From Acanthamoeba sp. SK_2022b (Eukaryota > Discosea > Longamoebia > Acanthamoebidae): a DNA stretch of 17,972 nt. The translations under genes and the position numbers were made by a program. Shown one piece after another: positions 8,473 through 16,961 of the stretch; within the stretch, counting starts at the first letter, position 1, and every line of letters starts with the position of its first letter. The stretch covers positions 1 to 17,972 of the forward strand of contig JANDJZ010000805.1 in NCBI GenBank assembly GCA_027943245.1, given 5' to 3'. The notes beneath the pieces are model-generated. The model was given only the letters and a program-made list of their open reading frames with translations, ran no database searches and was not told where the DNA came from.

Positions 8473-8613
8473 CATGGTGTTGTGGTGGTGGTGTGGTATT
8501 TGTGTCAATCAGTTGAGCTTCAGTTCAGCTCAACTGAACCAGGAGTGTCTAGACACTTTTGGCCACGTGAGCCAACACAACATGGTGTTGTGGTGGTGGT
8601 GTGGTATTTGTGT
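8473..8613. repeat. 33-bp direct repeat flanking a palindrome-rich island
   Basis: An identical 33-bp GT-type sequence occurs at 8473-8505 and 8581-8613. Between them are 75 non-satellite bases with a 10-bp-arm hairpin (CAGTTGAGCT 8510-8519, loop of 7, AGCTCAACTG 8527-8536) and a 12-bp perfect palindrome GTGTCTAGACAC (8545-8556). No coding capacity. Confidence 0.7.
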
Positions 8614-9768
8614 GGTGATGTTGTGGTGTTGTTGTGGTGTGGTGTAGTTATGGTGTGGTCTTGTGGTGGGGTTGTTGTGATGATGTTGGTGGTGTGGCTG
8701 TGTTGTGGTGATGTTGTGGTTGTGGTGTTGTGGTGATATTGTGGTTTTGTGGTGGTGGTGGTGGTGTTGTGATTATGTTGTGGTGTTATGGTGGTGGTGT
8801 TGTGGCGTGGTGATGGTGTGGTGATGTTGTGATGGCGTTGTGATGGTGTTGCGATGGTGTGGTGATGGTAGTGATTGTGTTGTGATGTGCTGTTGTGCTG
8901 ATGTGCTGGTTTTGTGGCCAGGTGGTGGCGGTGGGCGTCAGGTGGTGGTGATGTGGTGGTGTGGTGGTGTGGTGATGTGGTGATGTGGTGTGGTTGAGTT
9001 GTTGTGTTGTGGTGATGGTGTGGTGGTAGTGGTGTTGTGTTGTGGTTGTGATGTGGTGGTGCTACTATTGTGGGTGGTGTGGTAGTGATGTTGTGGTGGT
9101 GTTGTATTTTGGTGTGGTTGTGATGTGGTTGTGCTACAGTGATGTGTTGTGATGTTAGGGGTAGAAATGGTTTTGTTGTGGTAATGTAGTTGTGGTTGAA
9201 TAGGGTTACACAGGTGAATAGGGAAAAGGTGGTATATGGTGTTGTGGTGATGTTGTGTGGTGGTGTGGTGGTGTTGTGTGGTGGTGTGGTGGAAATATGG
9301 TGTGGCTTTAGTTGTGTGGTGAAGTGTGCTGTTGCGGTGGTCATGTGGTGGTGTTGTGGCGTTATGGTGATGTTGTGGTGTTATGGTGATGTTATGGTAA
9401 TGGGTGGAGTGGTGATGTTATGGTAATGGGTGGAGTGGTGATGTTGTGGTAATGGCGTGGTGTTGTTGTGGTGTTGTTGTGGTGATGGTGTTGTTGTGGT
9501 GATGTGTGGTGTTGTGTTATGGTGATGTTGTGGTGGTGTCGTGGTTTAGTTGTAACATTGTGATGGTGTTGTGGTATTGTGTTGTGGTGATGTGATGCTG
9601 GTGGTGAACTGTTGGTGTGCAGTTGGTGTGGTGGTGTTGTGATGTTGTGGTGCTGTGATGATGTTGTGGTGTAGTAGTGGTGTTGTGGCGGTGTTTTATT
9701 TGTGGTGGTGTTGTCGTGGTGTTGTGGTAATACTGTGGTGTTCTGGTGATGGAGTGGTGGTCTTGTAG

Positions 9769-9996
9769 TTGTGGTTGTGGTTGTGGTTGTGGTTGTGGTT
9801 GTGGTTGTGGTTGTGGTTGTGGTTGTGGTTGTGGTTGTGGTTGTGGTTGTGGTTGTGGTTGTGGTTGTGGTTGTGGTTGTGGTTGTGGTTGTGGTTGTGG
9901 TTGTGGTTGTGGTTGTGGCTGTGGTTGTGGCTGTGGTTGTGGTTGTGGTTGTGGCTGTGGTTGTGGTTGTGGTTGTGGTTGTGATTGTGGTTGTGG
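9769..9996. repeat. (GTGGTT)n hexamer array, about 38 copies
   Basis: Nearly pure hexamer repeats with a few GGCTGT variants near 9917, 9929 and 9953. Frames read as poly(Cys-Gly), poly(Trp-Leu) or poly-Val and are not genes. Low divergence implies recent expansion inside older, more scrambled satellite. Confidence 0.9.
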
Positions 9997-10486
9997 TGAT
10001 GTTGTGGTGATGTTGTGGTGACGTTGTAGTTGTGGTGATGTTCCTATGTTGTGGTGGTCTTGTGGTGGCTTGTGGTGGTCTTGTGGTGTTGTGTTGTGGT
10101 GATGTGGTGATGATATGGTGGTGTGGTGATGGTGTTGTGGGGTGGCGTGGTGGTGTGGTGGTGTGATGGTGTGATGGTGATGTGGTGATTGTCATGGTGA
10201 TGTTGTGGTGGTGTAGTATTGGTGTTGTGGTGTAGTAATGTTGTGGTGATGTAGTAATGGTGTGGTGGTGTAGTAGTAATGTGATGCGTGGTGTTGTGAT
10301 GTTGCGGTGGTGCTGTGGTGAGGTAGTGTTGTGTTGTGGTGATGTTGTGGTGGTGCTGTGGTGTAGTGGTGCTGTTGTGGTAGTGTTGTGATTGGTGTGG
10401 TGATGGTATAATGTGGTGGGGGTGGTGGTGCTGTGGTGTTGTGGTGTTGTGGTGTTGGTGGTCATGTGGTGGTGTTGTTGTGGTGA

Positions 10487-10803
10487 ACACCACATCACCA
10501 CCACACCATTACCACTACAACACTGCAACAACATCACCACCACAACACCACCACACCATTACCACAACAACACCACAACATCCACACCACCACAACATCA
10601 CCACCACGATCGTTGCAATCACCATAACACAACACAACACCACAACATCACCACAAATCCCCACAACTACAACACCACCACAACAACAACAATGCCACAT
10701 CACCACCAACATCACCACGCCACAACCACAACATGACATCACCACAACACCACAACATCACACAACATCACCACACCACCACAACATGACAACACCACCA
10801 CAT
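10487..10803. repeat. CA-type satellite block
   Basis: Polarity switches at TGTGGTGAACACCACA (10479-10494), a palindrome with 7-bp arms and an AA centre. The block ends at the truncated 5' edge of the plus-strand copia copy. Confidence 0.85.
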
Positions 10804-10868
10804 TCAGAATCTACCTCAGCCTGGCACGAGTGGACGCCTTGCACCACTGAATCCTGATCTAAAATAAA

Positions 10869-12092
10869 GTGTTAGAGACAAGAGATGTGATATTTAACGT
10901 TCCAGAAGGCCCCAGCAAGGAGCCTATCAACGTACAAGACCCAGATGTGGACCTAGCGCTTGCCATACCACCACCATTGCTGCCCACAACCAGGGCGGAA
11001 ACTCACCACAACGAACCCAAACCAGTCGCTCTTCATCAAGGACCCATCAAGAAACCACCAACACACACAAGGACAGCACCCAAACTCTACTCTCAAGAGT
11101 TTCACACCTGCGTAGCAAGAGAGGACAAGCCATACCAGGACAAGAATAGCGTCAAGATCCCAACAACATATGCCAAAGCTGTCAACTCATCACACGTCAA
11201 AGACTGGAAAGCCACCATGCACAATGAGTACACCACAATAATGATGAATGGTACATTCAAACTGGTACCCCCACCCACCAGGAGGAAGATCATCAACACC
11301 AAGTGGCTATTCAAGGTCAAGCACCACACAGACAGCTCAATCAACCAGTTCAAGGCCCATTGGATAGCAAGAGGTTTCACCCAAGTCTACAGTGTAGACT
11401 TCAATGAGACATTCACACCAGTAGTACATCTCAAGCACCTACAGGTACTCATCACAATAGCTGTACAGGTTTGCTACACAGTCCATCAGATGGACATCAC
11501 CACAGTGTTCCTCAACACTACCCTTCCCAAAGAGAACTACATGCGCCAACCTGAGGGTTTTGTGGACAAGGGGCATCCAGACCATGTCTGTCTGCTACAT
11601 AAGAGCCTGTATGGACTCAAACAAGCACCCCTCAAGTGGAACCAAACACTCAATGCACATCTACATGCAAGAGGATTCACGCCAATGCATGCCAACCCAT
11701 GCATCTACATCAGGTACAAGGGCAAGCATGCAGTCTACATAGTGGTCTACATCAATGACTGCATGATCTATGCGCCAGAACAATTCATACCAGGTATCAA
11801 GAAGGTACTGCACAACAGATTCAAGATGATCAACCTAGGCATTGCAACTTCAATCCTGTCACTTGAAGTGATACACAACAATGAAGACAGGTCAATACTA
11901 CTACATCAAGCAGGCAAGATACAAGAACTTCTACATGATTTCAGATTTGCAACCTCAAAGGCAATCAGCACACCCATGGAACCCAGTCTCCAGCTCCCTA
12001 CACTCAAGAAGACACCACTAGAGTTCATCAGCATCCCATATCAATCAGCTGAGGACAATGGACAACTCAACTACATTGCCCTGGCCTCATGA
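10869..12092 (+). pseudogene. Copia reverse transcriptase (RVT_2) frame, catalytic box altered
   Basis: An uninterrupted 407-codon frame begins in the IN-RT linker with VLETRDVIF (the first codon is GTG, not a true start; a frameshift lies just upstream near 10860) and covers the RVT_2 domain from about residue 113. Visible family motifs are GTFKLVPPP (128-136), KWLFKVK (145-151), ARGFTQ (167-172), ETFTPV (180-185), QMDI with the first catalytic Asp 209, QPEGF (227-231) and SLYGLKQAP (246-254). The YxDD box is YIND (294-297), so one metal-binding Asp is Asn. The frame stops at TGA 12090-12092 within what should read on into PDIAY, where the family has Arg. An enzyme of this sequence should not be active. 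Confidence 0.85.
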
Positions 12093-12691
12093 CCAGACAT
12101 TGCATACACAACATGTGTCCTCAGTAGGCATCTGAACGCCTATGACTGGGCCACAGTGAAACATTTATTCAGGTACTTGCATGGCCATACACACCAGACA
12201 CAAGTGGCCTCATGACCATAGGCTTCTCAGATGCAGACTGGGCCAGAGACAAGACTACACACAAGTCAACATCCAGTATCCTCTACACAATTGCAGGTGG
12301 CCCAGTCTACTGGAGAGCAAAGAACCAATCCTGCATAGCTCCATCAACCACTGAGGCCGAACTCAACACACTGGCCAAAGCCATCAAGCACACAATCTTC
12401 CTCAGCCACTTCTACAACAACTTAGGACTCAATCAAGCGAGTCAAATGCCAATCTACTGTGACAACAAGAGTGCACTAACGATCACAACCTCACAACCTG
12501 GCAAGTATCATCAACGATCAAAGCACTACAGCATCAAGTTGGCACTGGTACAGTAGAACCTAGCCAACAAGACAATTAGCCTACATCACATGCCCACAGC
12601 CATCATGCCAGCCAACATACTCACAAAGGCCCTCAGTAGAGGACATGTGAATGACTTGTGTGTTGAGCTAAATCTTGTTAGGTGTTCCTGA
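12093..12691 (+). pseudogene. Copia RNase H domain and pol C-terminus, broken
   Basis: After the TGA, PDIAYTTCVLSRHLNA continues in the RT frame, a frameshift falls between about 12180 and 12208, and then GFSDADWARD, STTEAELNTL and IYCDNKSA give the RNase H acidic residues of the Ty1/copia class. A TAG at 12554 interrupts it; beyond it, MPANILTKALSR (typical pol C-terminus) runs to TGA 12689-12691. The RH active-site residues look intact, but the chain cannot be made as one piece with the RT. Confidence 0.82.
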
Positions 12692-12694
12692 TAC

Positions 12695-12706
12695 TGTTAA
12701 GGGGCA
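12695..12706 (+). other. Polypurine tract before 3' LTR
   Basis: GTTAAGGGGCA directly precedes the LTR start TGTTGTGAG. It is the expected plus-strand primer site, short as in many copia elements. Confidence 0.7.
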
Positions 12707-12932
12707 TGTTGTGAGTTACCTAATAAGGTACTCTGATCAACAGTCACTCTGGAACACCAAATGAGGTAGGACTTAATGAGCTCCTAGCACATTAAGGCAT
12801 GCCTTAAGTTTAGGAGTTATGTTGTGGCACAACTGTCTACAACAATATATTCAACAGCAATAAAACCAGAGAGAACCCCTGTTCTCTCTCACTTCACACT
12901 TTACTCTTCACCACAAAGCGTACATCACAACA
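12707..12932 (+). mobile_element. 3' LTR of the plus-strand copia element (226 bp)
   Basis: TGTTGTGAG...ACATCACAACA termini. Perfect 16-bp palindrome at 12792-12807, AATAAA near 12859, and the same hairpin with a 4-base loop. It differs from the minus-strand element's LTR at only a few per cent of positions by eye. Confidence 0.9.
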
Positions 12933-13284
12933 GTGTGGTGGTGTAGTGATTGCCAACATTTCCACAACATCACCACAACATTTCCACAACATCACCACAA
13001 CATCACCACAATACACATAATCACCACAACAGCACCACCACCACAACTACCAAAACAAACTACAACACCACCACAACACCACCATACCACAACACTACAA
13101 CACCACCACACCACAACACCACACCACAACACCATCACCACAACACCACCACACCACAAAACAACCACACCACCACACACACAACAGCAACTCCCCAACA
13201 CCATCACAATGCCATCACAACACCACACCACAACACCACCACCAACACCACCACACAATAACACACACCATCACCACAACATCA
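12933..13284. repeat. Satellite, brief GT then CA polarity
   Basis: GT-type words for about 18 bp, a short GATTGCCAAC link, then CA-type satellite to the clipped LTR. Confidence 0.8.
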
Positions 13285-13358
13285 TGTTATGAGTTACCTT
13301 ATTGGGTACTCTAAGCAACAGTAACTCTGGAACATAAAATGAGGTAGGACTTAATGGG
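13285..13358 (+). mobile_element. Clipped LTR, first about 74 bp only
   Basis: TGTTATGAGTTACCTTATTG and the following CAACAGTAACTCTGGAACA and GAGGTAGGACTTAATG match the start of the family LTR. The match stops at ACTTAATGGGC and satellite follows, so the other two thirds are gone. Confidence 0.8.
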
Positions 13359-13563
13359 CACCACCATCACACCACCACAACAACACCACAACACAACAAC
13401 ACCACCACACCAGCACCACAACAGCACCACACCAGCACCACAACCACAACACCATCACCACAACACCACAACAGCACAGCACCACCACATCACCACACCA
13501 CAACACAACACCACAAAAACAACAACACCACAATACCACAACACCACACCAGCACCACAACAC
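13359..13563. repeat. CA-type satellite block
   Basis: CAC/CAA/CAG words (more CAGCACCACA here than elsewhere), up to the target site of the minus-strand element. Confidence 0.85.
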
Positions 13564-13783
13564 TATCGTGATGTGCGCTGTGTGGTGAAGAGTAAAGTGT
13601 GAAGTAAGAGAGAACAGGGGTCCTCTCTGGTTTTATTACTGTTGAATATATTGTTGTAGACAGTTGTACTACAACATAACTCCTAAACTTAAGGCATGCC
13701 TTAATGTGCTAGGAGCTCATTAAGTCCTACCTCATTTGGTGTTCCAGAGTGACTGTTGATTAGAGTACCTTATTAGGTAACTC
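13564..13783 (-). mobile_element. Downstream LTR of the minus-strand element, 5' edge clipped
   Basis: 220 bp of the family LTR. The outer terminus is TATCGTGA instead of TGTTGTGA, and the inner terminus lacks the first six bases (TGTTGT), being joined straight to the integrase frame. Palindrome at 13689-13704 intact. Confidence 0.87.
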
Positions 13784-14789
13784 TCAAAAGCATGCACCTG
13801 ACCATCTCTAGTAGCATACAGTTGAAGCGTTCTGCCACTCCATTGTGCTCAGGCATGTGCGCTGGTGTCCTCTCATGTGCAATCCTTCTCTCAACTAGGT
13901 AGCACTGGACTGTGGCACTCATGTATTCACGGCCCTGGTTGCTCTGCAGCACTCTGCATCAACGGTCAATGCCTGCCAACTCAAGGAAGTGTCAGATTGT
14001 CTTGCTGACCTCACTCCTGTGTTGGATGAGGTAGATCATAGTGTACTGGCTGTAGTCATCAATGAATGACATGTAGTACCACTTTACTGACAGTGTGTCC
14101 ACTGGTAGTGGTCCACACACATCTGTGTGGACCTGCTCAAGGGGTCTGGTTGCTCTTGGGGCTGGTCCATCATGGATGTCCAGCCATGTTGCTTTCACTC
14201 AAATGCACACATTGCATGGTGAGAGCACTAGTCCAAGGGACTTGATCAGGGCACATAGTCACATCTCACCCACATGTCCATAGTGGTGGTGGAGCTGATT
14301 GAGAGAGTAGTTCTCCCAGATGACATTCACTTGGGGTTGTGTTGGCCAGATCAGCTTGATCGGTAGTGCCAGCATGCCTCCTCACAACATTGCCTGCAGC
14401 ACTTTTCAACCCTTATGGTTGAACATGCTGCCTCCTGAGCAGTTGATTCATACCTTGTTCCCTCTGGCTGTCACCATGGCCATGGACATGAGGTTCTTTG
14501 CAAGTCCTGGCACATACAATACTCTTGCAAATGTCACCATCTCTTTGACTCCATTGACTTGCACGTTCATGTGTATGACTCTGAGTCCTTCAATCTTGCA
14601 CTTGAAGTTGTCACTGAGTAGTAGGCTCTGCCCTTTGGCCTCAAGGCTAACATAGTTGTGCAGCCAGTCCTTCCTGCATGTGACATGTGCAGTTGCTCTG
14701 GAGTCCAAATACCAGTGGTCTTTGGACTCTGTGACAGCTAGCACTTGCTTGGTCACTGAGAGAACGGTCTCCTCTCTCACTCCAACGCT
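13784..14789 (-). pseudogene. Copia protease-integrase frame broken only by TGA codons
   Basis: It continues the gag frame without any frameshift for about 1 kb. The protease region has WYLDSRATAH (Asp at 14703-14705; the usual DSG is DSR). Then come the GAG-pre-integrase region (NQLHHHYGHVGEM, CNVC near 14205-14216) and the integrase core with HTDVCGP (Asp 14121-14123), SNQGREY (the second Asp position is Asn, 13938-13940) and NGVAERFN (Glu 13830-13832). In-frame stops are all TGA: 14790, 14448, 14406, 14382, 14259, 14199, 13992 and 13959 (lowest plus coordinate of each). The frame ends at the junction with the LTR. Confidence 0.85.
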
Positions 14790-15572
14790 TCACTGGCCGC
14801 TTCCCTTGCCATCTCTGGGCTTCCTGCCCTTGAGCTTGGGACAGTTGCATCTCCTGTGCCTGACCTCACCGCATTCAAAGCACTTACCAGTAAACTTTCT
14901 GGGTTTGCTGTCGTTGGATTTCGTGTCGGAGTTTTGCTCCTGTTGTCCTGGTGGCGCTTGAATGATGTTAACCGACTCATGTGTTGCTGTCTTTGCAACG
15001 TGGGTGGCCTCATGCTGAAACAGTAGTTGCTTGGCCTCTCTGTAGTTCATTTCCCTTGCGCTCTTGATGATGGTCTGAACAGACTTGTACTCCTCCAGGA
15101 GTCCATTGAGCATGATCGCAAGTGCCAGGTTCTGGTTGACTTTGTAGTCCTGCCCTGCCAGATCCTTCATGGCCTTGTCTAGTTGCCTGAAGTATGTATC
15201 CAAGGTCTCTCTGGGCTTGTATTGCATTCTCAAGTAGCACTTGAGGTAGAGTGTGTGATACCCCGTAGTCTTTGGCATGAGCTGCTCATCGAGTGCCTTC
15301 AGCATCTTCCTTGGGTCCTTGAGGTGTGAGCATATGGACCTGAACTGTGTGTCCAGACACAGAATGATGAAGCCAGCCGCCTGCTGCATTCTCATTTGTC
15401 TGTTGTTGTCTCTGTTGTTGGCCTTCTCCTTGCCTGTGCCTCCGGGCTGGTCGATGAACGCAACGTCCCACAGGTTCCACAAGAGCAAGATGAACTTGAG
15501 CTCCTCGTGCCAGGTGCTGTACTCTGTGACTGATTGGAGTACGTATCTCTTGGTGACTTTGTAGTTACTCAT
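14790..15572 (-). CDS. gag: Copia gag polyprotein, intact 260-residue frame with CCHC knuckle
   Basis: The ATG lies 22 bases inside the upstream LTR, right after the primer site, and starts MSNYKVTKRYVL. Residues about 20-190 are the helical capsid-like region of copia gag (WDVAFIDQP; LKALDEQL; YFRQLDKAMKDLAG). Residues 231-244 form a zinc knuckle CFECGEVRHRRCNC with the spacing C-x2-C-x4-H-x4-C; the usual Gly before His is Arg. The tail is basic (KLKGRKPRDGKG). It ends at TGA, after which protease follows in the same frame. Gag packages element RNA in virus-like particles. This frame has kept far more CpG (19 in 783 bp) than the adjoining pol (8 in about 1 kb) and has no internal stop. Confidence 0.88.
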   Translation of the reverse strand: MSNYKVTKRYVLQSVTEYSTWHEELKFILLLWNLWDVAFIDQPGGTGKEKANNRDNNRQMRMQQAAGFIILCLDTQFRSICSHLKDPRKMLKALDEQLMPKTTGYHTLYLKCYLRMQYKPRETLDTYFRQLDKAMKDLAGQDYKVNQNLALAIMLNGLLEEYKSVQTIIKSAREMNYREAKQLLFQHEATHVAKTATHESVNIIQAPPGQQEQNSDTKSNDSKPRKFTGKCFECGEVRHRRCNCPKLKGRKPRDGKGSGQ

Positions 15573-15580
15573 TGTGAGTG

Positions 15581-15593
15581 TGGGCCCATAACC
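15581..15593 (-). promoter_or_regulatory. Primer binding site, half-tRNA(iMet) type
   Basis: Immediately inside the LTR the element sense strand reads GGTTATGGGCCCA. The complement TGGGCCCATAACC equals the anticodon stem-loop of eukaryotic initiator tRNA-Met, including the CAT anticodon. This is the position used by Drosophila copia, which is primed by a 5' half of tRNA-iMet rather than the tRNA 3' end. Confidence 0.75.
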
Positions 15594-15817
15594 TGTTGTG
15601 ATGTGCGCTGTGTGGTGAAGAGTAAAGTGTGAAGTAAGAGAACAGGGGTCCTCTCTGGTTTTATTACTGTTGAATATATTGTTGTAGACAGTTGTACTAC
15701 AACATAACTCCTAAACTTAAGGCATGCCTTAATGTGCTATGAGCTCATTAAGTCCTACCTCATTTGGTGTTCCAGAGTGACTGTTGATTAGAGTACCTTA
15801 TTAGGTAACTCACAACA
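15594..15817 (-). mobile_element. Upstream LTR of the minus-strand element (224 bp)
   Basis: Full family LTR, both TGTTGTGA/TCACAACA termini intact. Palindrome at 15717-15732. Followed inward by the primer binding site and gag, which sets the direction of transcription as leftward. Confidence 0.92.
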
Positions 15818-15968
15818 AACACCACCTCAACACAACGACCACAACAATACCAACACACCAACACCACTACCATCACCACAACACCACCACAATACCCCAA
15901 CCACAACAAAACCACCACAACACCCCCTCAACACCAACCACATCACCGCCACACCACCACAATCATCA
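15818..15968. repeat. CA-type satellite block
   Basis: CA polarity, same as the left flank of the element, consistent with insertion into one continuous array. Confidence 0.85.
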
Positions 15969-16244
15969 TGTGGTTGTGTAGTGTGGTGGTGTGGTGGTGT
16001 TGTGGTGTTGTGGTGTCATGGTGGTGTCGTGGTGTTGTGGTGTTGTGGTGTGGTAGTGTGGTGGTGTGGTGGTGATGTTGTGGTGTCGTGGTGTTGTTAT
16101 GGTTATGGTGGTGTTGTGCTGATGTTCTGGTGTTGTGCTGGAGGTGCGTGGTTGCTGTGATGGTGTTGTGGTGGTATTGTTGTTTTGTTGTGATGTTGTG
16201 GTGGTGTGTGTGATTTTGGTGTTGGTTGTGGTGATGTTGTGGCG
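15969..16244. repeat. GT-type satellite block
   Basis: Polarity switch at ATCATCATGTGGTTGTG near 15969; reverts at GGCGTTTACAGCATCACC near 16245. Confidence 0.85.
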
Positions 16245-16961
16245 TTTACAGCATCACCACAACACCACAACAGCACTACATCATCACCACAACTGTACCA
16301 CAACACTACCAAAACACCACAACATCACCACAACATCACCACAACATCACCACCACAACACCACAACCACAATACCACCACAACACAACAACACCACAAC
16401 ATTACTACCACGACATCACCACCACACCAGCACCACACCACCACAACCACCACATCACCACAACATCACAACACCATTACTACAACGTCACCACAAAATC
16501 ATTACACCACAACCGCAATACAACACCACCACCAAACCATCTCCACCAAAACATCACACTACAACAGCACCACAACACCATCACCACAATACCACCCACC
16601 ACATCACAACAGCACCACAACACCATCACCACAACACCATCACCCACCCCACCACCCACCACATCACAACAGCACCACACACACCACCTCAACACCACCA
16701 CAATACCACAACATCACCACAATATCACCACATCACAACAACACCATCACCACAACACCAAAACACCACCACCACAACACCACAACATCACCACAACATC
16801 ACAACATCAACATCAAATAAAAAACAGCATCACCACAACACCACCACAACAACATCACCACACCCACACAACCCCACATCACCACAACGCCGCAACAGCA
16901 TCACCACAATCCCACCAACACCACTACAACATCACCAAAACACCACACCATCACACAATCT
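16245..16961. repeat. CA-type satellite block
   Basis: About 720 bp of CAC/CAA/CAT satellite. Two Thr/His-rich plus-strand frames cover it but show no domain or start context. Confidence 0.85.

Larger units (their letters stand above)
8385..10486. repeat. Long GT-type satellite block
   Basis: About 2.1 kb of the satellite in G+T polarity, the longest single-polarity run here. It includes a palindromic island (8506-8580), a short non-satellite patch near 9198-9232 (GAATAGGGTTACACAGG), and the hexamer array 9769-9996. The long minus-strand Thr-rich frames over it are artefacts of stop-free repeat words. Confidence 0.85.
10804..12932 (+). mobile_element. 5'-truncated Ty1/copia element: IN tail, RT, RNase H, 3' LTR
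   Basis: Carries, in order, the tail of the integrase/linker, RT (RVT_2), RNase H, a purine tract AAGGGG at 12699-12704 and one 3' LTR. The RT-RNase H order after integrase is the Ty1/copia order. There is no 5' LTR, gag, protease or IN core; instead satellite joins the element near 10804. It is the best-preserved RT in the window and shares its LTR with the minus-strand element. Confidence 0.88.
13564..15817 (-). mobile_element. Ty1/copia element with two LTRs, gag-PR-IN kept, RT/RH deleted
   Basis: Reading on the minus strand: LTR (15817-15594), primer site, gag, protease, integrase, then directly a second LTR (13783-13564). Flanks are AACAC at 13559-13563 and AACAC at 15818-15822, a perfect 5-bp duplication, so the whole element was inserted as a unit and the RT/RNase H part was lost afterwards or during reverse transcription. 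Total length 2.25 kb against roughly 4.5-5 kb for a full copia. The two LTRs differ, by eye, by one or two substitutions, a 2-bp indel and damage at the outermost ends. Confidence 0.9.

Noticed and set aside
9198..9232. Telomere-like AGGGTTACACAGG patch
   Set aside because: Only one TTAGGG-like word and no tandem telomere repeat; the window end is (GTG)n, not a telomere.
9746..10021. Poly(Cys-Gly) frame that resembles a metallothionein
   Set aside because: Direct translation of (GTGGTT)n; the shifted frames read poly-Val and poly(Trp-Leu).
9392..10543. 383-residue minus-strand frame, mostly Thr/His with poly-Thr
   Set aside because: It covers the reverse complement of the GT satellite and hexamer array; other frames of the same stretch are equally open. 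Not a gene.
14320..14961. Plus-strand frames of about 100 residues over the minus element
   Set aside because: They are shadows antisense to the gag-PR-IN frame, without domain similarity.
13784..15572. TGA reassigned or read through as Arg in this host
   Set aside because: The cellular gene appears to end with TGA at 2025-2027, and accompanying active-site changes and the RT/RH deletion fit decay better. Not fully excluded, because no CGA codon remains in the frame.
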